Shown piece after piece: positions 1-7,600 of a DNA stretch of 13,810 nucleotides (positions within the stretch are counted from its first letter, which is position 1; every line of letters starts with the position of its first letter). Where the stretch lies: the NCBI GenBank assembly GCA_026398575.1, contig JAPLSP010000561.1, forward strand, positions 1 through 13,810, in the 5' to 3' direction. The stretch comes from Candidatus Sumerlaeota bacterium. GTDB taxonomy: Bacteria; Sumerlaeota; Sumerlaeia; JADFCT01. The notes under the pieces were generated by a model. That model did no database searches, was not told the DNA's origin, and saw only the letters and a list, made by a program, of their open reading frames with translations. The position numbers and the translations under genes are program-made.

Positions 1-725
1 CTGGCGATTTCTTTGCCGTCCGGCGCCGTCAGCCAGACGTGCGGACCACATGTCTCGCAGCAGGTCGGTTCGGCGTGGAAACGGCGATGGGCGGGATTTT
101 CGTATTCCGCCTGACAGGCCGGGCACATCGGGAAAACGCTCATGGCCGTGCGCGCGCGATCATAGGGCAAATCGTGAATGATCGTGAAGCGCGGACCGCA
201 GTTCGTGCAGTTGATAAATGGAAATCGGTACCGGCGATCGGCCGGATCGAATAATTCGCGCAGGCAATCGTGGCAGGTGGCATAATCGGGCGAGATCAAA
301 GCGGAGCGCGCTTCTTGTTTGCACTCGCTGGCGCAGATTTGGAAAATAGGCGCCGTGGCGGACGGTTGGTTTTCGGTTTCCGGTTTTCGGTTTTCGGATT
401 GGGAATCGGGAATTTCGGTTTTCGGTGGCTGGATTGACTGATCTCCGCCTTCTTCAGCGGCGACTGTCGGCGCTTCGCATACGGTGTCGGAGAGCGTTGT
501 GATCCGCGTGATGATGGAAAGCGGCGGAGGGTTGGATCGCAGTTCCGACAGGAAGCCATCCACTGCCGCGGGCGCGCCTTCGAGCTCGATCTCGATGCCA
601 TGCGCGTTGTTTCGGGCCCATCCCGCCAATGCCAAACGCGCGGCGAGATTATAAACGAAAGGCCTGAATCCCACGCCTTGCGCGAGCCCCTGAACTTGAA
701 TTCGCAATCTCCGAAAAGAAGCCAT
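1..725 (-). CDS. hypF: HypF, [NiFe]-hydrogenase maturation carbamoyltransferase (N-terminal part, runs off the left edge)
   Basis: HypF converts carbamoyl phosphate to a carbamoyl-adenylate and passes the carbamoyl group to HypE, the source of the CN ligands of the hydrogenase Ni-Fe site. The 241 visible residues begin with an acylphosphatase domain (residues 1-90, with QGVGFRPFVYNLA at 16-28). The HypF zinc-finger region follows: C151-x2-C154, C173-x2-C176, C201-x2-C204 and C222/C223-x2-C226, with the family blocks INCTNCGPRF and LPYDRARTAM. The YrdC-like and Kae1-like domains lie beyond the edge. Residues about 100-120 are a low-complexity linker encoded by a GAAAACC-type nucleotide repeat. 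The start at 725 gives the acylphosphatase domain its natural N-terminus. The gene is divergent from the hydrogenase subunits, which are its obvious client. Identification is secure. Confidence 0.95.
   Translation of the reverse strand, partial: MASFRRLRIQVQGLAQGVGFRPFVYNLAARLALAGWARNNAHGIEIELEGAPAAVDGFLSELRSNPPPLSIITRITTLSDTVCEAPTVAAEEGGDQSIQPPKTEIPDSQSENRKPETENQPSATAPIFQICASECKQEARSALISPDYATCHDCLRELFDPADRRYRFPFINCTNCGPRFTIIHDLPYDRARTAMSVFPMCPACQAEYENPAHRRFHAEPTCCETCGPHVWLTAPDGKEIA
366..428 (-). repeat. GAAAACC/GAATTCC-type simple repeat inside hypF
   Basis: On the minus strand this stretch is made of GAAAACC-, GGAAACC-, GATTCCC- and AATTCCC-like words of about 7 bp in a row. On the plus strand it reads as TTTTCGG/TTCGG words. 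It stays in frame with hypF and encodes a polar stretch rich in P, E, K, N and S (residues about 100-120), between the acylphosphatase domain and the first zinc finger. The conserved flanks are intact on both sides. Confidence 0.75.
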
Positions 726-761
726 AATCGTCAGCAGCGCTCAAATTTCATGATGGCATGA

Positions 762-778
762 TATGAAAAAATTTCATA
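762..778. promoter_or_regulatory. Perfect inverted repeat, possible operator near the hypF start
   Basis: TATGAAA, three A, then TTTCATA gives perfect 7-bp half-sites. It lies 37 bp upstream of the hypF start codon and about 140 bp upstream of the hydrogenase -35, so it could bind a dimeric regulator. The regulator is unknown. AT-rich palindromes also arise by chance, so confidence is limited. Confidence 0.35.
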
Positions 779-916
779 CTTTCACTCACTCACTTGTATG
801 CGTGTGATCGTATGTTTTCATGCCCCCGATAGGATGTCAACGCCAGAATGCTCTCAGGGTATTTTTCGCCTATTTCATTACCCTCAAAAAATCGGCGTTT
901 TTTTGATTTTTTCGGC

Positions 917-945
917 TTGACATTGCAGTCCTAGTTCTTTACGAT
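917..945 (+). promoter_or_regulatory. Sigma70-like promoter of the hydrogenase operon
   Basis: A perfect -35 TTGACA (917-922) is followed after 17 bp by TACGAT (940-945), which matches 4 of 6 bases of TATAAT including the key first, second and last positions. Transcription would start near 952, leaving a leader of about 78 nt before the ATG at 1030. An AAAGGAG Shine-Dalgarno (1015-1021) sits 8 nt before that ATG. Confidence 0.6.
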
Positions 946-1029
946 CTGAAAAAGATGCAACTGCCAACTAAATAGTTTTTAAGTTCATTCATTGTCTGCC
1001 TTCCCCCACAATCGAAAGGAGCGCTTCTT

Positions 1030-1971
1030 ATGACGGTATCCCGTCGCGATTTCCTCAAGTACTGCGCCGCCAGCGCGGGCGCGCTGGGTTTGAGCGCCAT
1101 GGATCTCAGTCGCCTCGAGGCGGCGCTGGCCAATGCGGCCACGCCGACGATCCTCTGGCTTCATGGCAGCGGATGTCAGGGCGATTCGGTTTCATTCCTG
1201 AATCTGATCAGACCGGACTGGCCGGCCGGGCAACGGACCGTGGACGACATTCTGGTCAACTCCGTGAATCTGGCCTATCATACCGTGGTGATGTCCGGCG
1301 CAGGCGATCCGGCGGTCGCCATGCTGCAACAGGCCAGGCGCAAAGGCGGTTACATCCTGGTTCTGGAGGGCGGCATCCCGACGGCTTTCAGCGGGCAGGC
1401 CTGCGTCGTATATGCCGTCAATGGGAAGGGCGTCACCTATCAGGCCGCTGTGCAGGATTTGGCGGCGGGCGCGGCCGCGATCGTCTGCGTGGGAACCTGC
1501 TCCTCTTTTGGCGGCATCCCGCGCTCCGGTCCCAATATCACGCAAGTCGTAAGCGGCAAGGAAGCCACGGGCAAGAGCGTCATCAATATCCCCGGCTGCC
1601 CGGCGCATCCGGAATGGATCGCATGGGCCGTTGTCCAGCTGCTCTTGGGCAATTCGCCCACGCTCGACGCCGATAGCCGTCCCACCGCGCTTTACGGAAA
1701 CAAAGCCGTGGATGCCGACATGCTGAACGTCCATTCGGATCCCACCCACGGCTGTCCGCGGCGCGAAACTTTGCCGACTCACAAAGGCTTTGCGACGATA
1801 TTTGGGCAGGATGGTTATTGCCTGCAGGATTTAGGCTGCCGCGGCCCATCAACATACGCCACCTGCCCCCTGACGAAATGGAATAACGCGGCTAACTGGT
1901 GCGTGGATTCCAACGGTATGTGTATCGGTTGTGTGGAAAATGGATTTCCTGGTGGACCTTTCTATACTTAG
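1030..1971 (+). CDS. [NiFe]-hydrogenase small subunit, group 1-like, Tat-exported
   Basis: Carries electrons from the Ni-Fe site through iron-sulfur clusters. The 313-residue precursor starts with a twin-arginine signal (SRRDFLK, residues 4-10), so the folded dimer should be exported. Proximal-cluster positions are C49, C157 (GTCSSFGG) and C190 (NIPGCPAHPEW). The usual fourth Cys of CxGC is Asp52 (CQGD). Distal-cluster candidates are H240, C242, C264 and C270 (LGCRGP). Medial candidates are C279, C291, C298 and C301, with C291 replacing the Pro of [3Fe-4S] enzymes, so a [4Fe-4S] medial cluster is expected. The extra Cys of O2-tolerant membrane-bound enzymes (positions 19 and 120 in their numbering) are absent. 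The protein ends at FPGGPFYT with no membrane helix, so the enzyme should be soluble or use an unseen partner. It is the first gene of the operon. Confidence 0.95.
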   Translation: MTVSRRDFLKYCAASAGALGLSAMDLSRLEAALANAATPTILWLHGSGCQGDSVSFLNLIRPDWPAGQRTVDDILVNSVNLAYHTVVMSGAGDPAVAMLQQARRKGGYILVLEGGIPTAFSGQACVVYAVNGKGVTYQAAVQDLAAGAAAIVCVGTCSSFGGIPRSGPNITQVVSGKEATGKSVINIPGCPAHPEWIAWAVVQLLLGNSPTLDADSRPTALYGNKAVDADMLNVHSDPTHGCPRRETLPTHKGFATIFGQDGYCLQDLGCRGPSTYATCPLTKWNNAANWCVDSNGMCIGCVENGFPGGPFYT

Positions 1972-1982
1972 GAGAAGCGACG

Positions 1983-3419
1983 ATGGAAATATTGGCGGCA
2001 ATTGATCCCGTTACACGGCTCGAGGGGCATCTCAAGGTCGAGATCAAGATAAACAAGGTCAACGGCACACAGCAGGTAGTGGATGCGCACGCCACGGGCG
2101 CGTTGTTCCGGGGTTTTGAGGATCTGCTGATCGGACGCGATCCGCGCGATGCGGCGCACATCACCGAACGCATCTGCGGCGTCTGTCCGGTGGCGCATGG
2201 GCTTGCGTCCGTTCGGGCGCAAGATAACGCCTACGGCGTGGCTTCGATTCCCACCAACGCCCGGCTCATGCGCAATCTGGTCCATGGCGCCAACTTTGTG
2301 GATTCGCATATCACGCATTTCTATTTGCTCTCGGCTCTGGATTTCATCGAAGGACCGGGAATGCCCCCCTGGCAGCCGAATTGGAAGGGAGACCGGCGGC
2401 TGACGAAGGCGCAAAACGACGCGCTGGTCGGGCACTACCTGACGGCCATCGCGATGCGGCGCAAGGGGCAGGAGATGGGCGCGACCTTCGGCGGACGCGT
2501 GCCGCATCCCCCGGCGTATATCGCCGGCGGTTTCACGGCCAATCCGCGCCCCGAGCGCATTGCCGCCGCGACCGCTTATCTCGCTGAGATCATCCCCTTC
2601 ATTCAAAACACTTACATCCCCGATGCGGAATTGCTGGCGACGGCGTACAAGGATTATCTGTCCATTGGGCGCGGCAATGGCAATCTGCTCTCTTATGGCG
2701 TGTTCGACACAAATGACGCGGGAACCACGCAACTGCTGTCGAGCGGCTTTGCAGCCAATGGCAGTAAGACGCCTGCCGCGTTCAATGCGGCGGCGATCAC
2801 GGAAGACGTGACGTTCTCCTGGTTTGACAATAGCGCCAACGGCCAGAGTCCTTCGGCGAGCCAGACCACGCCGCAAAATCCGAAGGCCGGCGCCTATTCA
2901 TGGCTCAAAGCGCCGCGCTATCAGGGCAAGGCGTGCGAAGTCGGTCCGCTGGCGCGGATGTGGATGAGCGGATTTTATCGCAATGGCGTATCCGTCATGG
3001 ACCGGCATCTGGCGCGCGCCCACGAAGCGCTCAGAGTCGCGCAGGCCATGCAAACCTGGGTCAGCCAGCTCAATTCTACAGGCGCCGTATATAATAAGCC
3101 AACCGTTCCCGCCTCGGGAACCGGCGTGGGATTGACGGAAGCGCCGCGCGGCGCGTTGGGGCATTCGATGCAAATCACCGCGGGCGTTTTGTCGCGGTAC
3201 CAGGTCATCTCGCCGACGACGTGGGCGCTATCGCCGCGCGATTCCAAAGGCCAGCTGGGACCGTGTGAGGAAGCGCTCCTCGGGACGCCCGTGCAAAACG
3301 CCGACGAGCCGATCGAAGTGTTGCGAGTGATACACTCCTTCGATCCGTGTCTGGATTGCGCGGCGCATATTATCAAGCCGAACGGCGACGTGCAGGTGAT
3401 CAAGACGGGAACGATATGA
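1983..3419 (+). CDS. [NiFe]-hydrogenase large (catalytic) subunit
   Basis: Catalytic subunit for H2 oxidation or production; 478 residues from the ATG at 1983. An AGGAG (1970-1974) overlapping the small-subunit stop lies 8 nt before that ATG. An in-frame start upstream would overlap the small subunit and has no family match. The L1 motif is ERICGVCPVAH (C65, C68). The L2 motif is HSFDPCLDCAAH (C456, C459, H462). These four Cys bind Ni-Fe; there is no in-frame TGA and so no selenocysteine. Sixteen residues follow H462, the expected tail removed by the maturation protease encoded next. It has no signal peptide, consistent with piggy-back export on the Tat-tagged small subunit. The gap of 11 bp to the small subunit and the 4-bp overlap with the protease indicate one operon. 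Confidence 0.96.
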   Translation: MEILAAIDPVTRLEGHLKVEIKINKVNGTQQVVDAHATGALFRGFEDLLIGRDPRDAAHITERICGVCPVAHGLASVRAQDNAYGVASIPTNARLMRNLVHGANFVDSHITHFYLLSALDFIEGPGMPPWQPNWKGDRRLTKAQNDALVGHYLTAIAMRRKGQEMGATFGGRVPHPPAYIAGGFTANPRPERIAAATAYLAEIIPFIQNTYIPDAELLATAYKDYLSIGRGNGNLLSYGVFDTNDAGTTQLLSSGFAANGSKTPAAFNAAAITEDVTFSWFDNSANGQSPSASQTTPQNPKAGAYSWLKAPRYQGKACEVGPLARMWMSGFYRNGVSVMDRHLARAHEALRVAQAMQTWVSQLNSTGAVYNKPTVPASGTGVGLTEAPRGALGHSMQITAGVLSRYQVISPTTWALSPRDSKGQLGPCEEALLGTPVQNADEPIEVLRVIHSFDPCLDCAAHIIKPNGDVQVIKTGTI

Positions 3420-3895
3420 GCGAAGGCGCCAGGAACAACGTAAGAGTGGCGATCGTGGGATTGGGCAATGAGCTCTTGATGGATGATGGCATCGGCATTC
3501 ACGCCATCCGTCTGCTTCAGGAATCGCCTCCGGAAGGAGTCACGCTGGAGGAAGTGGGCACGTCGGCGCTGTATGCGCTGGATTTGCTCGAAAGTGCGGA
3601 TGAGGTGATTGCGATTGACGCGGTGCAGGCCGGAGGGACGCCGGGAACGATCTACCGGTTTGACTCCGGTCAGGCGCATGAATCGGCGCAGTCGGCTTCG
3701 CTGCATGATCTGGGGATCGTCGCAGCGCTTCGGATGCTGCCGGAAGGCAAGCGTCCGCGCGTGACGATCCTCGGGGTGGAGCCCAAGAGGGTGGATTATG
3801 GGATGGAATTGACGCCTGAGGTAAAAGCGGCGCTGCCGGCGGTGGTGGAAGCAGCGCGGGAAATCGCGCGGGAAAAAAAGAGCGGACCGCGCTAA
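3416..3895 (+). CDS. Hydrogenase maturation protease (HybD/HyaD/HycI family)
   Basis: Endopeptidase that trims the C-terminal tail of the Ni-loaded large subunit after the last cluster His. It has 159 residues, the usual family size. The N-terminal GLGNELLMDDGIG (15-27) carries E19. D68 lies in VIAIDAVQ and H97 in SLHDLG. These match the three nickel-sensing ligands known in E. coli HybD (Glu16, Asp62, His93). The ATG overlaps the large-subunit stop as ATGA, so translation is probably coupled, and no strong Shine-Dalgarno is present. Its substrate is almost certainly the large subunit immediately upstream. Confidence 0.95.
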   Translation: MSEGARNNVRVAIVGLGNELLMDDGIGIHAIRLLQESPPEGVTLEEVGTSALYALDLLESADEVIAIDAVQAGGTPGTIYRFDSGQAHESAQSASLHDLGIVAALRMLPEGKRPRVTILGVEPKRVDYGMELTPEVKAALPAVVEAAREIAREKKSGPR

Positions 3896-3911
3896 AAAAT
3901 GAAATCGCGCA

Positions 3912-3965
3912 ATCCGGCGAGTCCGACTGGTCCGACGGGTCTGACGCGTCCAACCGGTCCGACTA
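3912..3965. repeat. 9-bp minisatellite (consensus GTCCGACNG), five good copies plus one degenerate
   Basis: Units at 3921, 3930, 3939, 3948 and 3957 follow GTCCGACNG with one or two changes each. A sixth, ATCCGGCGA, precedes them at 3912. The array fills most of the 92-bp gap between the protease stop and the DUF2271 gene and ends about 10 bp before that gene's Shine-Dalgarno. It has no obvious hairpin or T-tract, so it does not look like a terminator. Confidence 0.85.
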
Positions 3966-3987
3966 ACGAAAGAGCGAGGGAGGAAAA

Positions 3988-4509
3988 ATGAAAAACAGGA
4001 TTGATGCGGCTACGGTGATGAGCGCGGTGATGGTTTTGTTTGTTCTTGGCGCGGCAGGCGGCGCGCAAGCTTCGGAGACGCTGAAGGTGACGTTCACAAC
4101 CAGCGCGCCGATCGGTGTGGCAAAATATGGAACAAAAAACGTCCACGCTGTTTGGATCGAAGACTCGAAAGGCGCCTTCATCAAGACCATTGCGCGATGG
4201 GCAAAAGATCAAAAGCGGCAACTGACGGATTGGAAGAAGGCGGATGGGACGGATACGGATGGCATGACAGGCGCCACGCAAAAGAATTATGGCGCCTATA
4301 CCGCGGAATGGGATCTACGCGGACGCGACGGCAAGCCGGTTCCGAATGGCATTTATAAAATCCAAATGGAACTGACAAACAACGATGCGAAAAAAGACCA
4401 GCGCCATCGCGCCACAGTGACATTCAACAAGAATGGCGTTTCCAGCACACAGGAGGTTGCATCGCAGAGCGGCTATTCGAATATAAAAATCCAGTACAAA
4501 TCCGAGTAG
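3988..4509 (+). CDS. Secreted DUF2271 domain protein
   Basis: 173 residues, with a signal peptide (hydrophobic residues 10-25, likely cleavage after AQA at 28). The rest is one DUF2271 domain. It shows a beta-rich exported domain with KNVHAVWIED, DGMTGATQ, and a GAYTAEWDLRGRDGKPVPNGIYK block resembling FlgD-type Ig folds. Function is unknown; DUF2271 proteins are predicted periplasmic proteins. A strong GGGAGG lies 7 nt before the ATG. It follows the hydrogenase protease in the same direction by 92 bp, so it may be the last gene of that operon, but the minisatellite lies between. The same domain opens the next gene, which makes the two paralogous. No cofactor-binding motif is visible. Confidence 0.85.
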   Translation: MKNRIDAATVMSAVMVLFVLGAAGGAQASETLKVTFTTSAPIGVAKYGTKNVHAVWIEDSKGAFIKTIARWAKDQKRQLTDWKKADGTDTDGMTGATQKNYGAYTAEWDLRGRDGKPVPNGIYKIQMELTNNDAKKDQRHRATVTFNKNGVSSTQEVASQSGYSNIKIQYKSE

Positions 4510-4551
4510 CAGGAACTAACTTCCGCGTCTCCATAAACGCATGGCATTGGC

Positions 4552-4590
4552 GCAATTTGTTGCCAGGTTCGTTAAAACTGGCATGAATTG
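4552..4590. promoter_or_regulatory. Interrupted stem-loop between the two DUF2271 genes
   Basis: An inner stem TGCCAG/CTGGCA (4561-4566 with 4578-4583) and an outer stem CAATT/AATTG (4552-4556 with 4586-4590) are separated by short bulges, around an 11-nt AT-rich loop. It lies in the 157-bp gap before the large propeller gene. There is no adjoining T-run, so it could be an operator, an attenuator or a processing site. Its role is inferred only. Confidence 0.35.
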
Positions 4591-4666
4591 CGGGTGGGAT
4601 TTTATAAGCTTTTGAGTACTGCTTTACCATACTCAAGCTACATTTGAAAGCGAGGTATTCGCATCC

Positions 4667-7600
4667 ATGACCAGTCGTTCTCTCTCAATCCGTGCGGTTC
4701 ATCTCATGCTGTGGGCGTTGGCGTTTGTCGCCTTGCTTCTCCTCCGCGAACGAGCCGGAGCAGACCAGGTCAACGTCACTTACACCACCACAAAGCCGTC
4801 AAATGCAAATTACGGGAACAGAAATGTGAATGTAGTCTGGGCTTCGAATGCCTCGGGCTTTGTTCGCACAATTAATCGGCGAGCAGAGACGCAAAAGGAC
4901 GAGCTGTATCGCTGGACCGGAGAAAACCCAACTTGGAACACGGAAACAGACGGAAAGACCGGCGCTACCAACGCAAACGTTGGCGCCTATACAGCAACTT
5001 GGAGCTGCAACAACCATGCGGGCGCCACGGTTCCTGATGGGATTTATTCATTAAAGTTTGAATGTGCGGCCAACAATAACCCCCCGGACAACTATGCCAC
5101 ATATACCGTCAATAAGAACGGCATCTACAGCCTTCAGACGCCTGTGGATCAGGGGGGATTCACGGGCGTCCGGATCGAATACATCCCCACGACTGTTGCC
5201 ACACTTGCAAATAATCCCGCCAGCGCTATCACCACCGCCACCGCGCGACTCAATGGGCGCCTGATAAACGATGGCGGAACTTCGGCCACGATTATCGCCT
5301 ATTGGGGGCCGACGGATGGCGGAGCGACTCCGGCCAGTTGGGCGAATACCGCGAGCCTCGGAGTCAAAGCCGTCGGCGTCTTCAACAGAACCGTGACTGG
5401 ATTGACGCCAGGAACCACCTATTATTTCAGATTTGCAGCCACTAATGGAGACGGAACCGCCTGGGCCAGCCCTTCTTTGAGCTTCCAAACAGTTGGCGTG
5501 TTCACCACGCCGAATATTGATTTGAGCGCAACTACGCTGCTCTTCGGCCTCACCAATCTTGGAACAAACAGAACCAGAAGCTTCACCATCACCAATACGG
5601 GCACGGCCACTCTCAGTATCAGCGCAATCACATTCGCAGGACTGGACAACGGCGTTTTCAGTCTGGTGACGCCTTCGACGACTTCCCTCGCCATTGCCGC
5701 CGGCGCCAATCAGACGGTCACTGTGCGATTCACTCCCGCAGCGCCTCAACCCTATAACTACGCCAATATGTTCATCACCAGCGATTCGCCCGGCGAAACC
5801 CTCACCTCTCTGACTTTGAAGGGGAGCAGCATAATTCCCAGCATGAAGCAACTGGTGGTGGCGGGTTGCCTGGGCAGCGCTTCTCATGCGGTTGCGGCCA
5901 ATGCCACGGCTGTCTTCGCCGGCCAGGGCGCGGCGCTGACGATTCTTCCCGCGAATTTCACTGCTGCATCGGCGCCGCTGAGCCGGACGCGACTGCCGGA
6001 TGTGATCCAAAAAATCGCCTTGTCTGCGGATGGCGCCTTTATCGCCGCGGGCAATAGCGGCCTCATTCCCGTCAATGTTACCGATGTCGCCTCGCCGATT
6101 GCGCTTTCCGCAATCGCAACGCCGGACCATACGTTCGACGTCGCCGTTTCGGGAGCGCAGTTGTGCTCGGCTGATGGCATGGGCGGGCTGAGCGTTTATG
6201 ATGTCGGCAGCGCCGGCGCCTTGACGTATCGCGGAAGCTATCTCACGCAAGGATCGGCGCGCGCGGTGAAGATGGCCGGTTCCACGGCTTACGTTGTGGA
6301 TGAGACCTCCGGATTGCTGGTGATCAATGTTTCCAATCCCGCCGCTCCGTCGCTGACTGGCGTCTGCCGGCAGGTGGAATTGGGGCAGGCGTTGGCCGTG
6401 GCCGGCGCCTATGCCTACGTCGCGGACAAGGTGGGCGGTTTCTTTGTTGTGAATGTGAGCAATCCTGCGGCGCCGGCGGTGGTTGGCTCCGTGCATCTGA
6501 GCGACATGGGGCGCGCTGTGGCGGTCAAGGATGGTGTGGCGTACGTGGCCGTTGGCAGCGCCGGCGTCCAGGCGATCAACGTGTCGAATCCCGCCGCTCC
6601 GGTTTCGCTGGGCGTTTATAATCCGTCGGGCTTCGTGGCGGACCTCGATGTCGCCGGCGGTGCCGGTGAGGTCGTTTATGCCGCCGACGAACTGGCGGGC
6701 GTGCGCCAGGTCGATATGTCGAATCCCGCAAGCCCCACGGATATCAGCCTCTATGCGCAGCAATCGGCGCTCGCCGGCGCTGCCGGGCCTCTGGGGCGCC
6801 TGGCGTTGGCAAATGGCGCCTCCGGATTGCAGACGATGAACCTTGCCGTGGCGCCGCCGTCGGCTCTGGGCGCGCTCGATTTGGGCGCAACCGTCCGGGC
6901 CGTCGCCGTTTCGGGCTCGCTGGCTTTTGTGGCCGCAAGCGAGACCGGGTTGCGGATCGTGGATATCTCCAATGCGTCGGCGCCGGTGTTGCGTGGAAGT
7001 TATGCGACGAATGGCGTGGTCAGCTGCGTCGCGGCCGATGGACCTTTGGCGCTCGTCGCGGATGAGACGACGGCGTATGGACTGAACGTCGGCATTCCGC
7101 AAAGCCCGTCGCTTCTGGGCGCCTGGCAATCGGCCGATCGCCCCTGCGGCGTGGCGGTGTCGGGCGTTTATGGATACGTGGCGGATGGCGGCGGCGGATT
7201 GCGGATATTCGATCTTTCGCATCCCGCGCCTTTTGCGCCAATAGGTTCCTTCCAAACCGCCGGGCCTGCGATGAGCGTCGCCGTCTCCAAAAACATCGCT
7301 TGTGTGGCGTGCGGGCGGAATGGATTGCAAATCGTAAATGTTTCCGCGCCGGCATTGCCGGTTCCGGTGGCGACGGTCGGTCTGCCGGGAATCGCCGTCC
7401 ACGTTGCCATGAAAGATTCGTTGGCATACATTTCGGATGCGACGGGCGGCCTCAGCGTTGTGGACGTGGCTGTGCCGGCGGCGCCCGTTTATATCACTTA
7501 TACTGCGGCGCCCCGGCGCGCCGTGGCCGTGGCGCCCAATGACGCGCGTTTGTTCATCGCCGACGAAACCGGCGGTTTGATGTGGTACAAGACTTTGAGC

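Larger units (their letters stand above)
726..1029. promoter_or_regulatory. Divergent intergenic region between hypF and the hydrogenase operon
   Basis: This 304-bp gap contains no supportable gene. It is distinctly AT-richer than its flanks. TTTCAT occurs at 746, 772, 816 and 873, and its complement ATGAAA at 763. Two of these copies form a 17-bp palindrome (listed separately). A sigma70-like promoter faces the hydrogenase genes. On the minus strand a TTGACA at 840-835 faces hypF, but no convincing -10 lies at normal spacing, so the hypF promoter is not assigned. Confidence 0.5.

Noticed and set aside
1968..2876. 302-codon minus-strand open frame inside the hydrogenase large subunit
   Set aside because: Arg-rich shadow of a gene with unmistakable Ni-Fe ligand motifs on the other strand; no Shine-Dalgarno or family resemblance.
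1983..3419. Possible [NiFeSe] enzyme because of the four-Cys medial cluster
   Set aside because: The large subunit has Cys codons at all four active-site positions and no in-frame TGA.
4536..4560. Possible sigma54 promoter (TGGCAT) before the propeller gene
   Set aside because: The GC element does not occur at the required spacing after the GG element.
5051..7402. 783-codon open frame on the minus strand, antisense to the propeller gene
   Set aside because: It is rich in Arg, Gly, His and Ile with no domain pattern. It mirrors the periodic, GC-biased LVIVD repeats of the sense gene, which has clear domains and a signal peptide.
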